DNA of 9,683 nucleotides from Candidatus Sigynarchaeota archaeon (GCA_030587525.1 JAUQYW010000605.1:1-9683); one strand, 5' to 3'; counted from the stretch's first letter, positions 1 through 5,700 are shown. Notes: generated by a model not told the origin, from the sequence alone. A program made the numbers and translations.

Positions 1-1372
1 TGACCTCACTGATGAGGCTAGTGATGCTTGCCAATCCACCCGTGATAACCGCGTCGTCGACGGAGGGCTTATTCTCGAAAGATAAATCATAGAGACCAGT
101 TCCGGTTATGCTATGATAGATATAGAGTTGACGGAGCATCTTCGGCCAGAGCAGTTCCTCCTTGTTCGGTAGTGTTTCCCGCGCACTAGACGTGACAAGA
201 AGGCATATCGTGAGGAGATTCGTGGCCAGGAAAAAATACGCCATATTCGGCGTGTCAAAAATTATACCGATCATAAGGCCTGCTGCAACACCCGTGACGT
301 GAATGCAGAGAATGCCGGCAACCACTTGCTTGCGATTGACATCATCGGAAAGATCGTGAAAGACGGCAAATTCACTAACCAGGATCGCAGGATACGCAAT
401 TCCGAACAAAACAAGACACAAAACTATGATAGCCAATGACCACTGGCCACCAACCCCTTGCCCAGAAAATGCAAACAAGCCGAACATGACCGCGAATATC
501 CCGCTCGCCATGGTGAAAAAGACTTTGCGCCCAACGCGATCTGTCAGCACCCCGATGACCGGCGCCGTGCCCATAGCCACGAGTGCGATTGTAAACCATA
601 TACCATCCATAGATATGATTTCCGGCGGAACATGCAAGAAGATCCGCAATAACATCCCAAGACACACCTTGAACATAAACAAGGCGATGAAATATTGTCT
701 CCGGTCATGTTCTTGCGAAGTTTTTTCCGCCGGAGCAGCTGGTACCTCGCGCGGTGCGAGAATGTATTGCATGCGAGTCGATTTTCCGATCCTTTTGGAT
801 AGAATCCCGACAACGATGGACACAACCCCGAGAAAGAGCAACCCTGCCCGATAGTTTAGATCGGGGACGAGTAAGCTCGTGGCAGACGCCCCGGCAAGAA
901 CGGAGAACGCCATGAGGATGGTGATCGAGATTATTTTCCCCCGCTGGAACGGCTTTGTAAAAAAACCAGGGTAGCATAACGAGCTGATGACCCACATGGC
1001 CCCGATGCCAAGGATTAGTGTCATCAAGAATAATGCGATCATTGTCATCAGCTCGTTGATTTTCAATGCGATGATGACCGCAGCTACCATGAACAGCCCC
1101 GGCATCAGCAATCCCCCTTGAATCCATGCAATCATGGAGCGCTTCGAGCGCTTCTCGACATGACGGTAGAGGATGAATATAACTGCCGACAAGGCTGAGG
1201 TGATGATAGAGAGCCATTCGGGGATACCAGTTATGAATACGGAAAAGAAGAGCAATGCAACGAACACGAGGTAAATATACAAGGCAAACATAAATCCCCC
1301 GAGCGTCGCAACGATGAAGACCTCGGGCGTCACGATTTTCTCGACGGGTTCAAGGCTCCCGTGCTCGTTCAT
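1..1372 (-). CDS. MFS-type transporter with C-terminal longin/roadblock-like domain (partial, 3' end outside window)
   Basis: This frame is open from the ATG at 1372 to the window edge (457 codons). The protein is very hydrophobic, with about 12 predicted membrane segments: six between residues 17 and 192, a charged central loop (about 193-225, rich in K, R, E), and six more between about 226 and 395. MFS motif A, GVLTDRVGRK (274-283), lies in the loop between TM8 and TM9. This supports an MFS carrier of unknown substrate in the cytoplasmic membrane. After the last membrane segment the chain continues as a soluble tail (about 400-457). Its LYIYHSITGTGLYDLSF segment (416-432) and the following ITGGLASITSLISEV resemble the opening strands and first helix of longin/roadblock-like domains. 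An AAGGA ribosome-binding site (1378-1382) lies 5 nt before the ATG. The MFS call is firm; the tail assignment is from pattern memory. Substrate and C-terminus are unknown. Confidence 0.8.
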   Translation of the reverse strand, partial: MNEHGSLEPVEKIVTPEVFIVATLGGFMFALYIYLVFVALLFFSVFITGIPEWLSIITSALSAVIFILYRHVEKRSKRSMIAWIQGGLLMPGLFMVAAVIIALKINELMTMIALFLMTLILGIGAMWVISSLCYPGFFTKPFQRGKIISITILMAFSVLAGASATSLLVPDLNYRAGLLFLGVVSIVVGILSKRIGKSTRMQYILAPREVPAAPAEKTSQEHDRRQYFIALFMFKVCLGMLLRIFLHVPPEIISMDGIWFTIALVAMGTAPVIGVLTDRVGRKVFFTMASGIFAVMFGLFAFSGQGVGGQWSLAIIVLCLVLFGIAYPAILVSEFAVFHDLSDDVNRKQVVAGILCIHVTGVAAGLMIGIIFDTPNMAYFFLATNLLTICLLVTSSARETLPNKEELLWPKMLRQLYIYHSITGTGLYDLSFENKPSVDDAVITGGLASITSLISEV

Positions 1373-1377
1373 AGATT

Positions 1378-1382
1378 TCCTT
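1378..1382 (-). promoter_or_regulatory. Ribosome-binding site of the MFS gene
   Basis: Reads AAGGA on the minus strand, 5 nt before the ATG at 1372. It supports this start codon. A weak AT-rich element (ATAAAAAT, 1393-1400) about 25 nt upstream of the ATG could be the box A, but it is far from consensus. Confidence 0.45.
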
Positions 1383-1799
1383 CAATCACTGCATTTTTAT
1401 CGTTTTCTCACGGAATGATGGTATCCAAACAAATACAAGGTTTCCATTATTTTTCTCAATCCTTGTTTGGTGGCAGCCATACTAATAAAAAACAACTGGT
1501 GTCGCACCATCGAGGATCGAATACATGATTTTCAACGCCGAAACGTCGTGGCGCTTCGCGGCGGATGCGATCGAGGCTCCCGCAAACACTGGTCTACATT
1601 CGAAGAAAGGGATAAAAAAGAGTTAAAAAGTAACGAAACGGGATCACGCGAGTTTCTTCCCGCACTCGGGCAAAACTTGGCTCCCTTGGTTCCTTGGTCT
1701 TGGTCTTTGCTATGTGAATCATTCGGAGCCCCTTTTAAACCAAAGTTTATAATTAATGGTAAAATCTGTGCAAGATCTATATAAATCTATGGAGCTTAG

Positions 1800-1833
1800 A
1801 AAGACTTGTGGCAGCGCCACATTCTTTGTCTTT
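1800..1833. other. Two-stage stem-loop in intergenic DNA
   Basis: AAAGAC (1800-1805) pairs with GTCTTT (1828-1833), and inside it GTGGC (1808-1812) pairs with GCCAC (1816-1820) around an AGC loop, leaving an asymmetric internal loop. It starts 13 nt after the end of a TATATAAAT box-A-like element (1778-1786). It could be part of a small transcript, a terminator or chance. No product is assigned. Confidence 0.3.
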
Positions 1834-1986
1834 ACTTATTGATATGGCACTAAAATTGCGCATTTGGCTCCTTGCTTCTTGTACATCGTCTTTGATCAGC
1901 CCTATGTCTTGCCGGCCTCGTCCGAGGCGTTTAAGAAAGTTAGATTAGACCTACCTTCATAGCAAATTATCCCCAAGATATCCGAT

Positions 1987-2313
1987 CTATGACGTTCTTT
2001 TCGTCTTTCCAAGCAATTTTTCAAGAACACGTTTTTCATGTTCCAACGTCGACGCATCCGCGCCGATCTCCACGTCCATCTCGCGGGCGGCCTCTATTAT
2101 ACGGCTCACGGGTAACCGGCTTCGCTCGGCGGCCTGCTCGATCGACAACTCGCCACGATGCACTAACAAGATGTCTCGCTGGAGCACGGCGTGCTGGTAC
2201 CCATCGAGAATGAATTTTCGTATAAGCGCGCTCCGGTCAAGATTCATCTCGGATGCGAGCTTCTCGATCTCCTTCAACACTTCCTCGTCTAATCTCGTGC
2301 TTATCGTACTCAT
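1987..2313 (-). CDS. Antitoxin: ribbon-helix-helix N-terminus fused to UPF0175 domain (VapB-like)
   Basis: A 108-residue protein (from the ATG at 2313) with two parts. Residues 1-45, starting MSTISTRLDEEVLKEIEKLA, have the pattern of an Arc/MetJ/CopG ribbon-helix-helix DNA-binding domain: a short strand (TISTRLD), then two helices joined by the turn MNLDRSALIR. Residues about 48-85, with LLVHRGELSIEQAAERSRLP, match the UPF0175 pattern of a small helix-turn-helix-like unit. The lysine-rich C-terminus probably wraps the toxin. In family terms this is the antitoxin and autorepressor of a PIN-domain toxin. The partner toxin lies immediately upstream, its stop 1 nt before this ATG, so the pair is co-transcribed and probably translationally coupled. 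A GTG at 2322, inside the toxin gene, could be an alternative start, but it falls within the ribosome-binding site of the ATG. Confidence 0.85.
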   Translation of the reverse strand: MSTISTRLDEEVLKEIEKLASEMNLDRSALIRKFILDGYQHAVLQRDILLVHRGELSIEQAAERSRLPVSRIIEAAREMDVEIGADASTLEHEKRVLEKLLGKTKRTS

Positions 2314-2314
2314 G

Positions 2315-2830
2315 TCATTCACCTTTCTTTCGATTTTTTACCAGTCGAACGAATCTGCGTAATTCTGTTATGCGAATGAGGTCTAGCTTGTGGATTTTAT
2401 CAAGAGCTGTTAGCATGGTGTCAAATTCGTCCTCCGTGATCTTGTCTAGCAAGACCAACTCGACCAGGAGTGAATCTAAGCCCAACACGTCCAGGCCTAG
2501 CCGAATTGCTTCCTTTTTGGCTTTCTTGTCATCTGTAACGTATATGGCTTCCTCACTGTTGTCGACCTCAGTCTTAGTTTCCGCAAGGGTTTCAGATTCT
2601 CCTTGTCCTAGGCTTGAAATGAGAATGCCGCGTGGGATAACGTTTTTAATGATGCCTTGAACCACGAAATTTTCGATGGATTTTCCCGAGCGGGGATTCT
2701 TTTTTTGATTTATGGCCTCTTCATTCACGGCGGTTGTGATGAAGATGGTTCCGAATGCTTCATGAAGGCGTGGTATCACATCCAATTTTTGACTCAAGAT
2801 CAAGGAGCACGCATCAAATTTTAGCTTCAT
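2315..2830 (-). CDS. PIN-domain toxin (DUF3368/VapC-like ribonuclease)
   Basis: 171 residues from the ATG at 2830. Expected PIN-fold acidic residues are visible: D6 in KFDACSLI at the end of strand 1, E37/E38 in TTAVNEEAI, E78/E80 in LGQGESETLAE, and D100/D101 in IYVTDDKKAKKEA. The GxSE-type motif and the VTDD strand end are typical of the DUF3368 branch. Such proteins are Mg2+-dependent endoribonucleases that cut tRNA or other RNA and are held inactive by the antitoxin. The open frame can be extended to a TTG at 2893, but the extra 21 residues are AT-rich, absent from the family pattern, and overlap the box A (2852-2863). Start 2830 is therefore preferred. The C-terminus (about 130-171) is a charged helical extension. 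The toxin gene precedes the antitoxin gene, the reverse of the commonest order. Confidence 0.85.
   Translation of the reverse strand: MKLKFDACSLILSQKLDVIPRLHEAFGTIFITTAVNEEAINQKKNPRSGKSIENFVVQGIIKNVIPRGILISSLGQGESETLAETKTEVDNSEEAIYVTDDKKAKKEAIRLGLDVLGLDSLLVELVLLDKITEDEFDTMLTALDKIHKLDLIRITELRRFVRLVKNRKKGE
2319..2326 (-). promoter_or_regulatory. Shine-Dalgarno site that fixes the antitoxin start
   Basis: Reads AAAGGTGA on the minus strand, complementary to the archaeal 16S rRNA 3' end, and lies 5 nt before the ATG at 2313. It is embedded in the last codons of the toxin gene. Because the upstream GTG (2320-2322) is part of this site, ATG 2313 is the more likely start. Confidence 0.65.
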
Positions 2831-2851
2831 GAGTAGGATATCCGGATATAG

Positions 2852-2863
2852 ATATTTAAATAT
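2852..2863 (-). promoter_or_regulatory. Box A (TATA) of the toxin-antitoxin operon
   Basis: The palindrome ATATTTAAATAT is centred at 2857.5, 27.5 nt upstream of the A of the toxin ATG at 2830. Archaeal TATA boxes sit about 26-27 nt before the transcription start, so the transcript should begin at or next to the ATG and be leaderless. No Shine-Dalgarno site precedes the ATG, which agrees. An AT-rich near-palindrome at 2878-2892 lies just upstream and could be an operator. Confidence 0.65.
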
Positions 2864-2877
2864 GCGTATATATTTAC

Positions 2878-2892
2878 AGTAAATGTTTACCA
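2878..2892. repeat. 15-bp near-palindromic direct repeat, copy 1
   Basis: AGTAAATGTTTACCA, with a near-palindromic core (GTAAA-TG-TTTAC). A second copy at 3134-3148 differs only at the two central bases (TG versus CA). This copy lies 15 bp upstream of the box A of the toxin operon, a plausible operator position for an RHH repressor. Function is inferred only. Confidence 0.4.
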
Positions 2893-2956
2893 AGAATGTC
2901 GATCTCCTATCTTTCGAGCTCTCTCACATCGATCTTGCAGGGATTTCACGATGCGA

Positions 2957-3046
2957 GGAAGATATTAGTCGAACTCTCGAACCTTGAAGCATTCTGAATG
3001 GAATCTAATGCTCGAATTCTTTTACACTTGGAAGATATCACTCGAA
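2957..3046. repeat. Three irregular iteron-like repeats (GGAA-N8-TCGAA)
   Basis: Copies start at 2957 (GGAAGATATTAGTCGAA), 3000 (GGAATCTAATGCTCGAA) and 3030 (GGAAGATATCACTCGAA). The first and third agree at 14-15 of 17 positions; the middle one shares both ends. A shorter inverted relative is seen at about 3116-3132. They lie upstream of the toxin-antitoxin operon in otherwise non-coding AT-rich DNA. They may be protein-binding sites, decayed repeats of a mobile element or chance similarity in low-complexity sequence. Confidence 0.35.
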
Positions 3047-3133
3047 CATTTTTACCTGAATTCTTTACAAACTAGATGCAGATCCTCCTATTATATCTTC
3101 AAGCACAACTTGTTGTTTTCGAGCAAATCTTCT

Positions 3134-3148
3134 AGTAAACATTTACCA
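3134..3148. repeat. 15-bp near-palindromic direct repeat, copy 2
   Basis: AGTAAACATTTACCA, identical to 2878-2892 at 13 of 15 positions and in the same orientation, 256 bp away. It lies in the gene-remnant region with no promoter recognised next to it. Confidence 0.4.
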
Positions 3149-3172
3149 TCCAACGGTTCTTCCAACCATTTT

Positions 3173-3360
3173 TTATGTCATTACCTCGTCGTAGGGCAGC
3201 GTGTTCACGTTGTTCATGCTGAATACATCCATGTCCCAATCATCATCGAGTCCATCATTTACCAGCAAGTCACCGTATGTCGTCGTGAATAGGATATGAT
3301 TGACACCATGAGTTTGATTCATTAAATTCATGAAAGTTGACCAGGTTGCATTGTTATGCT
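3173..3360 (-). pseudogene. Unidentified coding fragment
   Basis: The minus frame is open from about 3360 to a TAA at 3173-3175. It encodes an acidic, well-composed peptide that includes QTHGVNHILFTTTYGDLL and DDDWDMDVFSMNNVN. The in-frame ATG at 3331 gives a 52-residue product, but the sense-looking sequence continues upstream of it (ATWSTF before the Met) to an in-frame TAG. This suggests a truncated gene rather than a small intact one. The ATG at 3331 overlaps the TGA of the ParE remnant (3328-3330) in an ATGA arrangement, probably by chance. I do not recognise the family. Confidence 0.4.
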
Positions 3361-3516
3361 ACGCAAGAGATATCTTCGTAAATTACCTTCAAGAATTGGC
3401 CAAGTCGTAGGGGATTCTTTAATTAACCTTTCAGCGCGCTCTATTTCATCAAGAAATATCTTGCCAAGTCCAGGAGAACGAGGATCATAATAATCAGAAG
3501 CATCGAGCTCGTATGG
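3328..3516 (-). pseudogene. RelE/ParE-family toxin remnant (both ends missing)
   Basis: The minus frame reads ELDASDYYDPRSPGLGKIF, then LDEIERAERLIKESPTTWPI, then LEGNLRRYLLR. This is the central block of the plasmid-stabilisation RelE/ParE toxin family (AxxYYxxRSPGLGxxFLxEIExA...P..WP...G..RRxLLRRFPY). After RRYLLR the family pattern stops and a foreign tail (SITMQPGQLS) leads to TGA at 3328-3330, so the FPY...Y half with the last strands is absent. Upstream the frame is open to 3636 but contains no ATG, GTG or TTG start and the family pattern is lost above about 3516. No matching antitoxin is seen beside it. It is therefore a dead toxin, unrelated to the intact PIN toxin nearby. Confidence 0.6.
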
Positions 3517-3624
3517 AAGCCGATTGCGTTCAACAACTTGCGCATAGATCCAGAGGATGTCTTTCCAGAGCGCATGAAAGACTTGAAAAAGCTCAGTTGG
3601 GTAGATGAGCCGGGCATCAAGTAA
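3505..3624 (+). pseudogene. Possible C-terminal coding fragment, unidentified
   Basis: The plus frame reads IELVWKPIAFNN then LRIDPEDVFPERMKDLKKLS and ends WVDEPGIK before TAA at 3622-3624. The composition is that of an ordinary soluble protein C-terminus, and no suitable start precedes it. Its left end coincides with the point where the ParE similarity on the opposite strand stops (about 3505-3516), suggesting a recombination junction between two gene fragments. Family not recognised. It could also be chance. Confidence 0.3.
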
Positions 3625-3710
3625 GAATTCACTTATTCACTATTTCGCCAGCTTGCATTCAATGACGAGAAAATTAATTAAAGGTTGTCAAAAACTCCAA
3701 TATTTTACAT

Positions 3711-3719
3711 AAATATACC
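3711..3719 (+). promoter_or_regulatory. Possible box A of the amidohydrolase gene
   Basis: ATAAATATA is centred at 3715, 27 nt before the TTG at 3742. The spacing equals that seen for the two minus-strand promoters. A second AT-rich candidate, AATTAATTAAA (3672-3682), would give a short leader that contains the ribosome-binding site. Confidence 0.4.
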
Positions 3720-3724
3720 AAAAA

Positions 3725-3732
3725 GAGGAGAT
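3725..3732 (+). promoter_or_regulatory. Shine-Dalgarno site that decides the amidohydrolase start
   Basis: GAGGAGAT matches the archaeal consensus GAGGTGAT at 7 of 8 positions and lies 9 nt before TTG 3742. The more upstream TTG at 3685 has no such site at proper spacing. Confidence 0.55.
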
Positions 3733-3741
3733 TGTTTCATT

Positions 3742-4659
3742 TTGGAAATTATCGATGCCCATAGCCACCTCGGCAATCAACACTATCCCAACGGGGGAGA
3801 CCTGATTGAGAAGATCGGCGTCCAGCAAAAGAAATCTGACGCGATCTCCGTGATGGAAAAGCTCCAATACAAACAAACGAAGTTTACCCTCGCCATGGTC
3901 AAATTATTTCACGGGCGGGCAACAGACGCAACGATTGCTCGCATCCACACAGCGACCCGGGAAAACATGCGAAAATCGATGGACGAGGCCGGTGTATCCC
4001 AGACCGTGTGCTTGCCCATGTCGCTAAATTTCGTCAGGTTCGAAGACCTGGTCACCGCGAAAGAAAAGGATCCGGGGGTTATCCCCTTCACGGGGGTGGA
4101 CCACACGAAGAATTATGATTACGAGCAGGTCTACGCCGCCCATGTCAAGGCCGGGGCGAAAGGAATGAAGCTCCACCCCATTGTCCAGCGGTTGCCGTTG
4201 ACCGATAAAAAAACCTATGCCATCGTTGAAGCCTTTGCGCCGTACGGGCTGCCCATCCTCTTTCATTGCGGGGTCGTGGATCTTTATTACAAGGGAAAGG
4301 AAAAGGTAAACCAAATGCCGGAGCTGGGCGCGGTAAAATACGCGGAAGAACTCATCCGATCTTTTCCCAAGGTGAATTTTGTGGCAGGGCACGCGGGAAC
4401 GATGGAAATAAATGATGTCATTGACCTTCTTGGTAACTACAAGAATGTCTGGGTGGATACCTCGTTCCAGTCCCCTGATAATATTCGCCGGTTAATCAGC
4501 TCGTTTGGGCAGGAAAAGGTGATGTATGGATCAGATTGGCCATACGGGCGCAGGCCGCCGGCGATTCAGGCGGTGAAAACAGCCTGTCAAGGCGATACAA
4601 AGTTAGAGGAGTTGCTTTTTTCTAAAAATGCACGAGCCTTGATGAAATTAACCCCATAA
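3742..4659 (+). CDS. Amidohydrolase-2 family metal-dependent hydrolase (TIM barrel)
   Basis: 305 residues from the TTG at 3742. It begins MEIIDAHSHLG, the usual opening of amidohydrolase-2 (PF04909) proteins, with the H7-x-H9 metal pair. Further motifs are GMKLHPI (K143, H145), PILFHCG (H175), NFVAGHAG (H217) and MYGSDWPYG (D265, the catalytic aspartate at the end of strand 8). All key residues of the family are present and the length is normal. Such enzymes hydrolyse or decarboxylate small molecules in the cytoplasm; the substrate cannot be read from sequence. An in-frame TTG at 3685 would add 19 residues (SKTPIFYINIPKRGDCFI) that are atypical and lie over promoter-like sequence, so 3742 is preferred. 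The gene stands alone: remnants lie upstream and a convergent gene follows. Confidence 0.88.
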   Translation: MEIIDAHSHLGNQHYPNGGDLIEKIGVQQKKSDAISVMEKLQYKQTKFTLAMVKLFHGRATDATIARIHTATRENMRKSMDEAGVSQTVCLPMSLNFVRFEDLVTAKEKDPGVIPFTGVDHTKNYDYEQVYAAHVKAGAKGMKLHPIVQRLPLTDKKTYAIVEAFAPYGLPILFHCGVVDLYYKGKEKVNQMPELGAVKYAEELIRSFPKVNFVAGHAGTMEINDVIDLLGNYKNVWVDTSFQSPDNIRRLISSFGQEKVMYGSDWPYGRRPPAIQAVKTACQGDTKLEELLFSKNARALMKLTP

Positions 4660-4711
4660 ATTGAGATTCAAACCCCAACCTCATGTTATTAAAGCGTTAA
4701 TTGTGGCATAG

Positions 4712-4742
4712 TTTTTTTTGCTTAAGTTCGGATAGTTTTTTT
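4712..4742 (+). terminator. T-rich terminator after the amidohydrolase gene
   Basis: Two T tracts (eight T at 4712-4719, seven T at 4736-4742) lie 52 and 76 nt beyond the stop codon. Archaeal RNA polymerase terminates at such runs without needing a hairpin. Confidence 0.5.
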
Positions 4743-4753
4743 AAAGAAAATCG

Positions 4754-4820
4754 CCCGAAAAGTACCCCGGTTTTAAGTGACATGTTCCTCAGTTTAGGGG
4801 GATTCCATCACTTTTTCGGG
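4754..4820. repeat. Inverted repeat between convergent genes
   Basis: CCCGAAAAGT (4754-4763) is the reverse complement of ACTTTTTCGGG (4810-4820) apart from one extra T. Inside it ACCCC (4764-4768) can pair with GGGGG in the right arm (about 4797-4801), with a bulge. It may act as a bidirectional terminator or barrier between the converging transcripts. Confidence 0.4.
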
Positions 4821-4854
4821 TCATAAGTATCTTTTACAGTTGTCCTAATAACAA

Positions 4855-5700
4855 TTACGCAAGAAGAATCTTGAGCGCGTTTAGGTCACGTACGGTGTTG
4901 TCCCACGCGCCTTTCTTGCCCATGTGCGTCTCGACGCTCCAGTAGGAGTTATAGCCGTGCGCTTTGAATCGCTTGATGATGTCGAGCCACCCGACCTCGC
5001 CATCCCCGATGATGCACCACTCGGTTTTCCATGGTTGCTTGCTCTGGACAGTCGCGTCTTTCACGTGGATGTAGGCCGTGATGTCCTTGACGAGATCGAA
5101 CACCTCATCGGTCACGTAATCCCCCGCGGCGAGCAAATTGCCAGGGTCGAGGAGCAGCTTGCAATGGCTGGAATGGACAGCGTTGAATGCCTTCTTGATC
5201 GACGCTACGGTCGACATCATGCAGCCGTGCTCGTTCTCGATGATGATGGTCTTCCCCTTGGCCTCGGCCTTCCGCGTGATTTCCTTGACGCCCTCTATCC
5301 AGTCTTCCCAAGCTTCGTCAGCCATGATGGCCATTTTATGGAATCCAAATGCACGGACATACGGCGCCCCGAGCGCCACCGCAGCTTCGATGCAGTTGTT
5401 TGCCATGCGCATCTGGTATTCCCGCACGGGCGTGCCATCCTTCATCTTCTCCGGCTCGTCGGGTGGTCCCCACCATGGTACCTTGAGAAGCCCTCCACTA
5501 ATACTCGAAACAGACAATCCATGCTCTTTCAAGATGCTCTTGAGCTCTTGCATATCGAACTCGTCAAGATTGAACACAGATTTTATCCACACGCCTCGTA
5601 ACTCCACGTTCTCGAAGCCTTGCGCTGCCAGCCACACCGCTACCTTCTCGAAGTCTGGTTCGCCGAACTCGTCGGTCAACACGGATATTCTATCCTTCAT
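4855..5700 (-). CDS. Sugar phosphate isomerase/epimerase-like TIM-barrel protein (xylose isomerase-like, AP endonuclease 2 family)
   Basis: 281 residues from the ATG at 5700, starting MKDRISVLTDEFGEPDF, the usual first strand of PF01261 proteins. The barrel signature residues are in order: E155/E157 in IIIENEHG (strand 5), D185 in LLLDPGNLLAAGD, H212 and D215 in YIHVKDA, the GDGEVGW segment (233-239), and E257 in YWSVETHM (strand 8). Together these form the divalent-metal site of sugar isomerases and epimerases. Substrate unknown. An ATG at 5718 would add six residues (MPVIGL), but a box A (5724-5731) sits 27.5 nt above ATG 5700 and too close to 5718, so 5700 is chosen. The gene is convergent with the amidohydrolase and divergent from the PAS kinase. 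It is a single-gene unit. Confidence 0.86.
   Translation of the reverse strand: MKDRISVLTDEFGEPDFEKVAVWLAAQGFENVELRGVWIKSVFNLDEFDMQELKSILKEHGLSVSSISGGLLKVPWWGPPDEPEKMKDGTPVREYQMRMANNCIEAAVALGAPYVRAFGFHKMAIMADEAWEDWIEGVKEITRKAEAKGKTIIIENEHGCMMSTVASIKKAFNAVHSSHCKLLLDPGNLLAAGDYVTDEVFDLVKDITAYIHVKDATVQSKQPWKTEWCIIGDGEVGWLDIIKRFKAHGYNSYWSVETHMGKKGAWDNTVRDLNALKILLA

Larger units (their letters stand above)
1373..1986. other. Gene-poor intergenic region with a possible coding remnant and a stem-loop
   Basis: No convincing intact gene is seen in these 614 bases. The region is mostly AT-rich, with a GC-richer island at about 1500-1610 that is open on the minus strand. There the frame ends ...IMYSILDGATPVVFY before a TAG at 1482-1484 and has coding-like GC-rich third positions, but no recognisable family and an in-frame TAA upstream. 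A TATATAAAT element lies at 1778-1786 and a stem-loop at 1800-1833. A short palindrome GCCTC-GTCC-GAGGC (1915-1928) lies 58 nt beyond the antitoxin stop and is not followed by a T tract. The left end presumably carries the MFS promoter. Confidence 0.5.
2894..3172. other. Non-coding AT-rich stretch upstream of the toxin-antitoxin operon
   Basis: No gene is supported here. The only long open frame (plus strand, 2984-3292) is rich in Ser, His, Tyr and Phe, has no family pattern, and is antisense to a better coding fragment at 3173-3360. The stretch holds the iteron-like repeats and one 15-bp near-palindrome. Confidence 0.5.

Noticed and set aside
1467..1784. Plus-strand open frame of 105 codons in the intergenic region
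   Set aside because: No family pattern, low-complexity Trp/Leu/Pro run from a CTTGGT-rich stretch, AT-rich tail, and it is contradicted by a better open frame on the other strand in part of it.
1915..1928. Palindrome GCCTCGTCCGAGGC as a terminator for the antitoxin gene
   Set aside because: No T tract follows on either strand and archaeal termination does not need such a hairpin; kept only as a note in the intergenic entry.
2831..2893. N-terminal extension of the PIN toxin to TTG 2893
   Set aside because: It would make the box A part of the coding region, has no ribosome site, and adds residues before the conserved first strand KLKFDACSLI.
2984..3292. Plus-strand open frame of 102 codons
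   Set aside because: Composition dominated by Ser, His, Tyr and Phe as expected of translated AT-rich non-coding DNA, and it is antisense to a more protein-like fragment at 3173-3360.
3742..5700. Amidohydrolase and isomerase-like genes as one catabolic operon
   Set aside because: They are convergent with separate promoters and a terminator-like region between them, so they are not co-transcribed; a shared pathway remains only a possibility.
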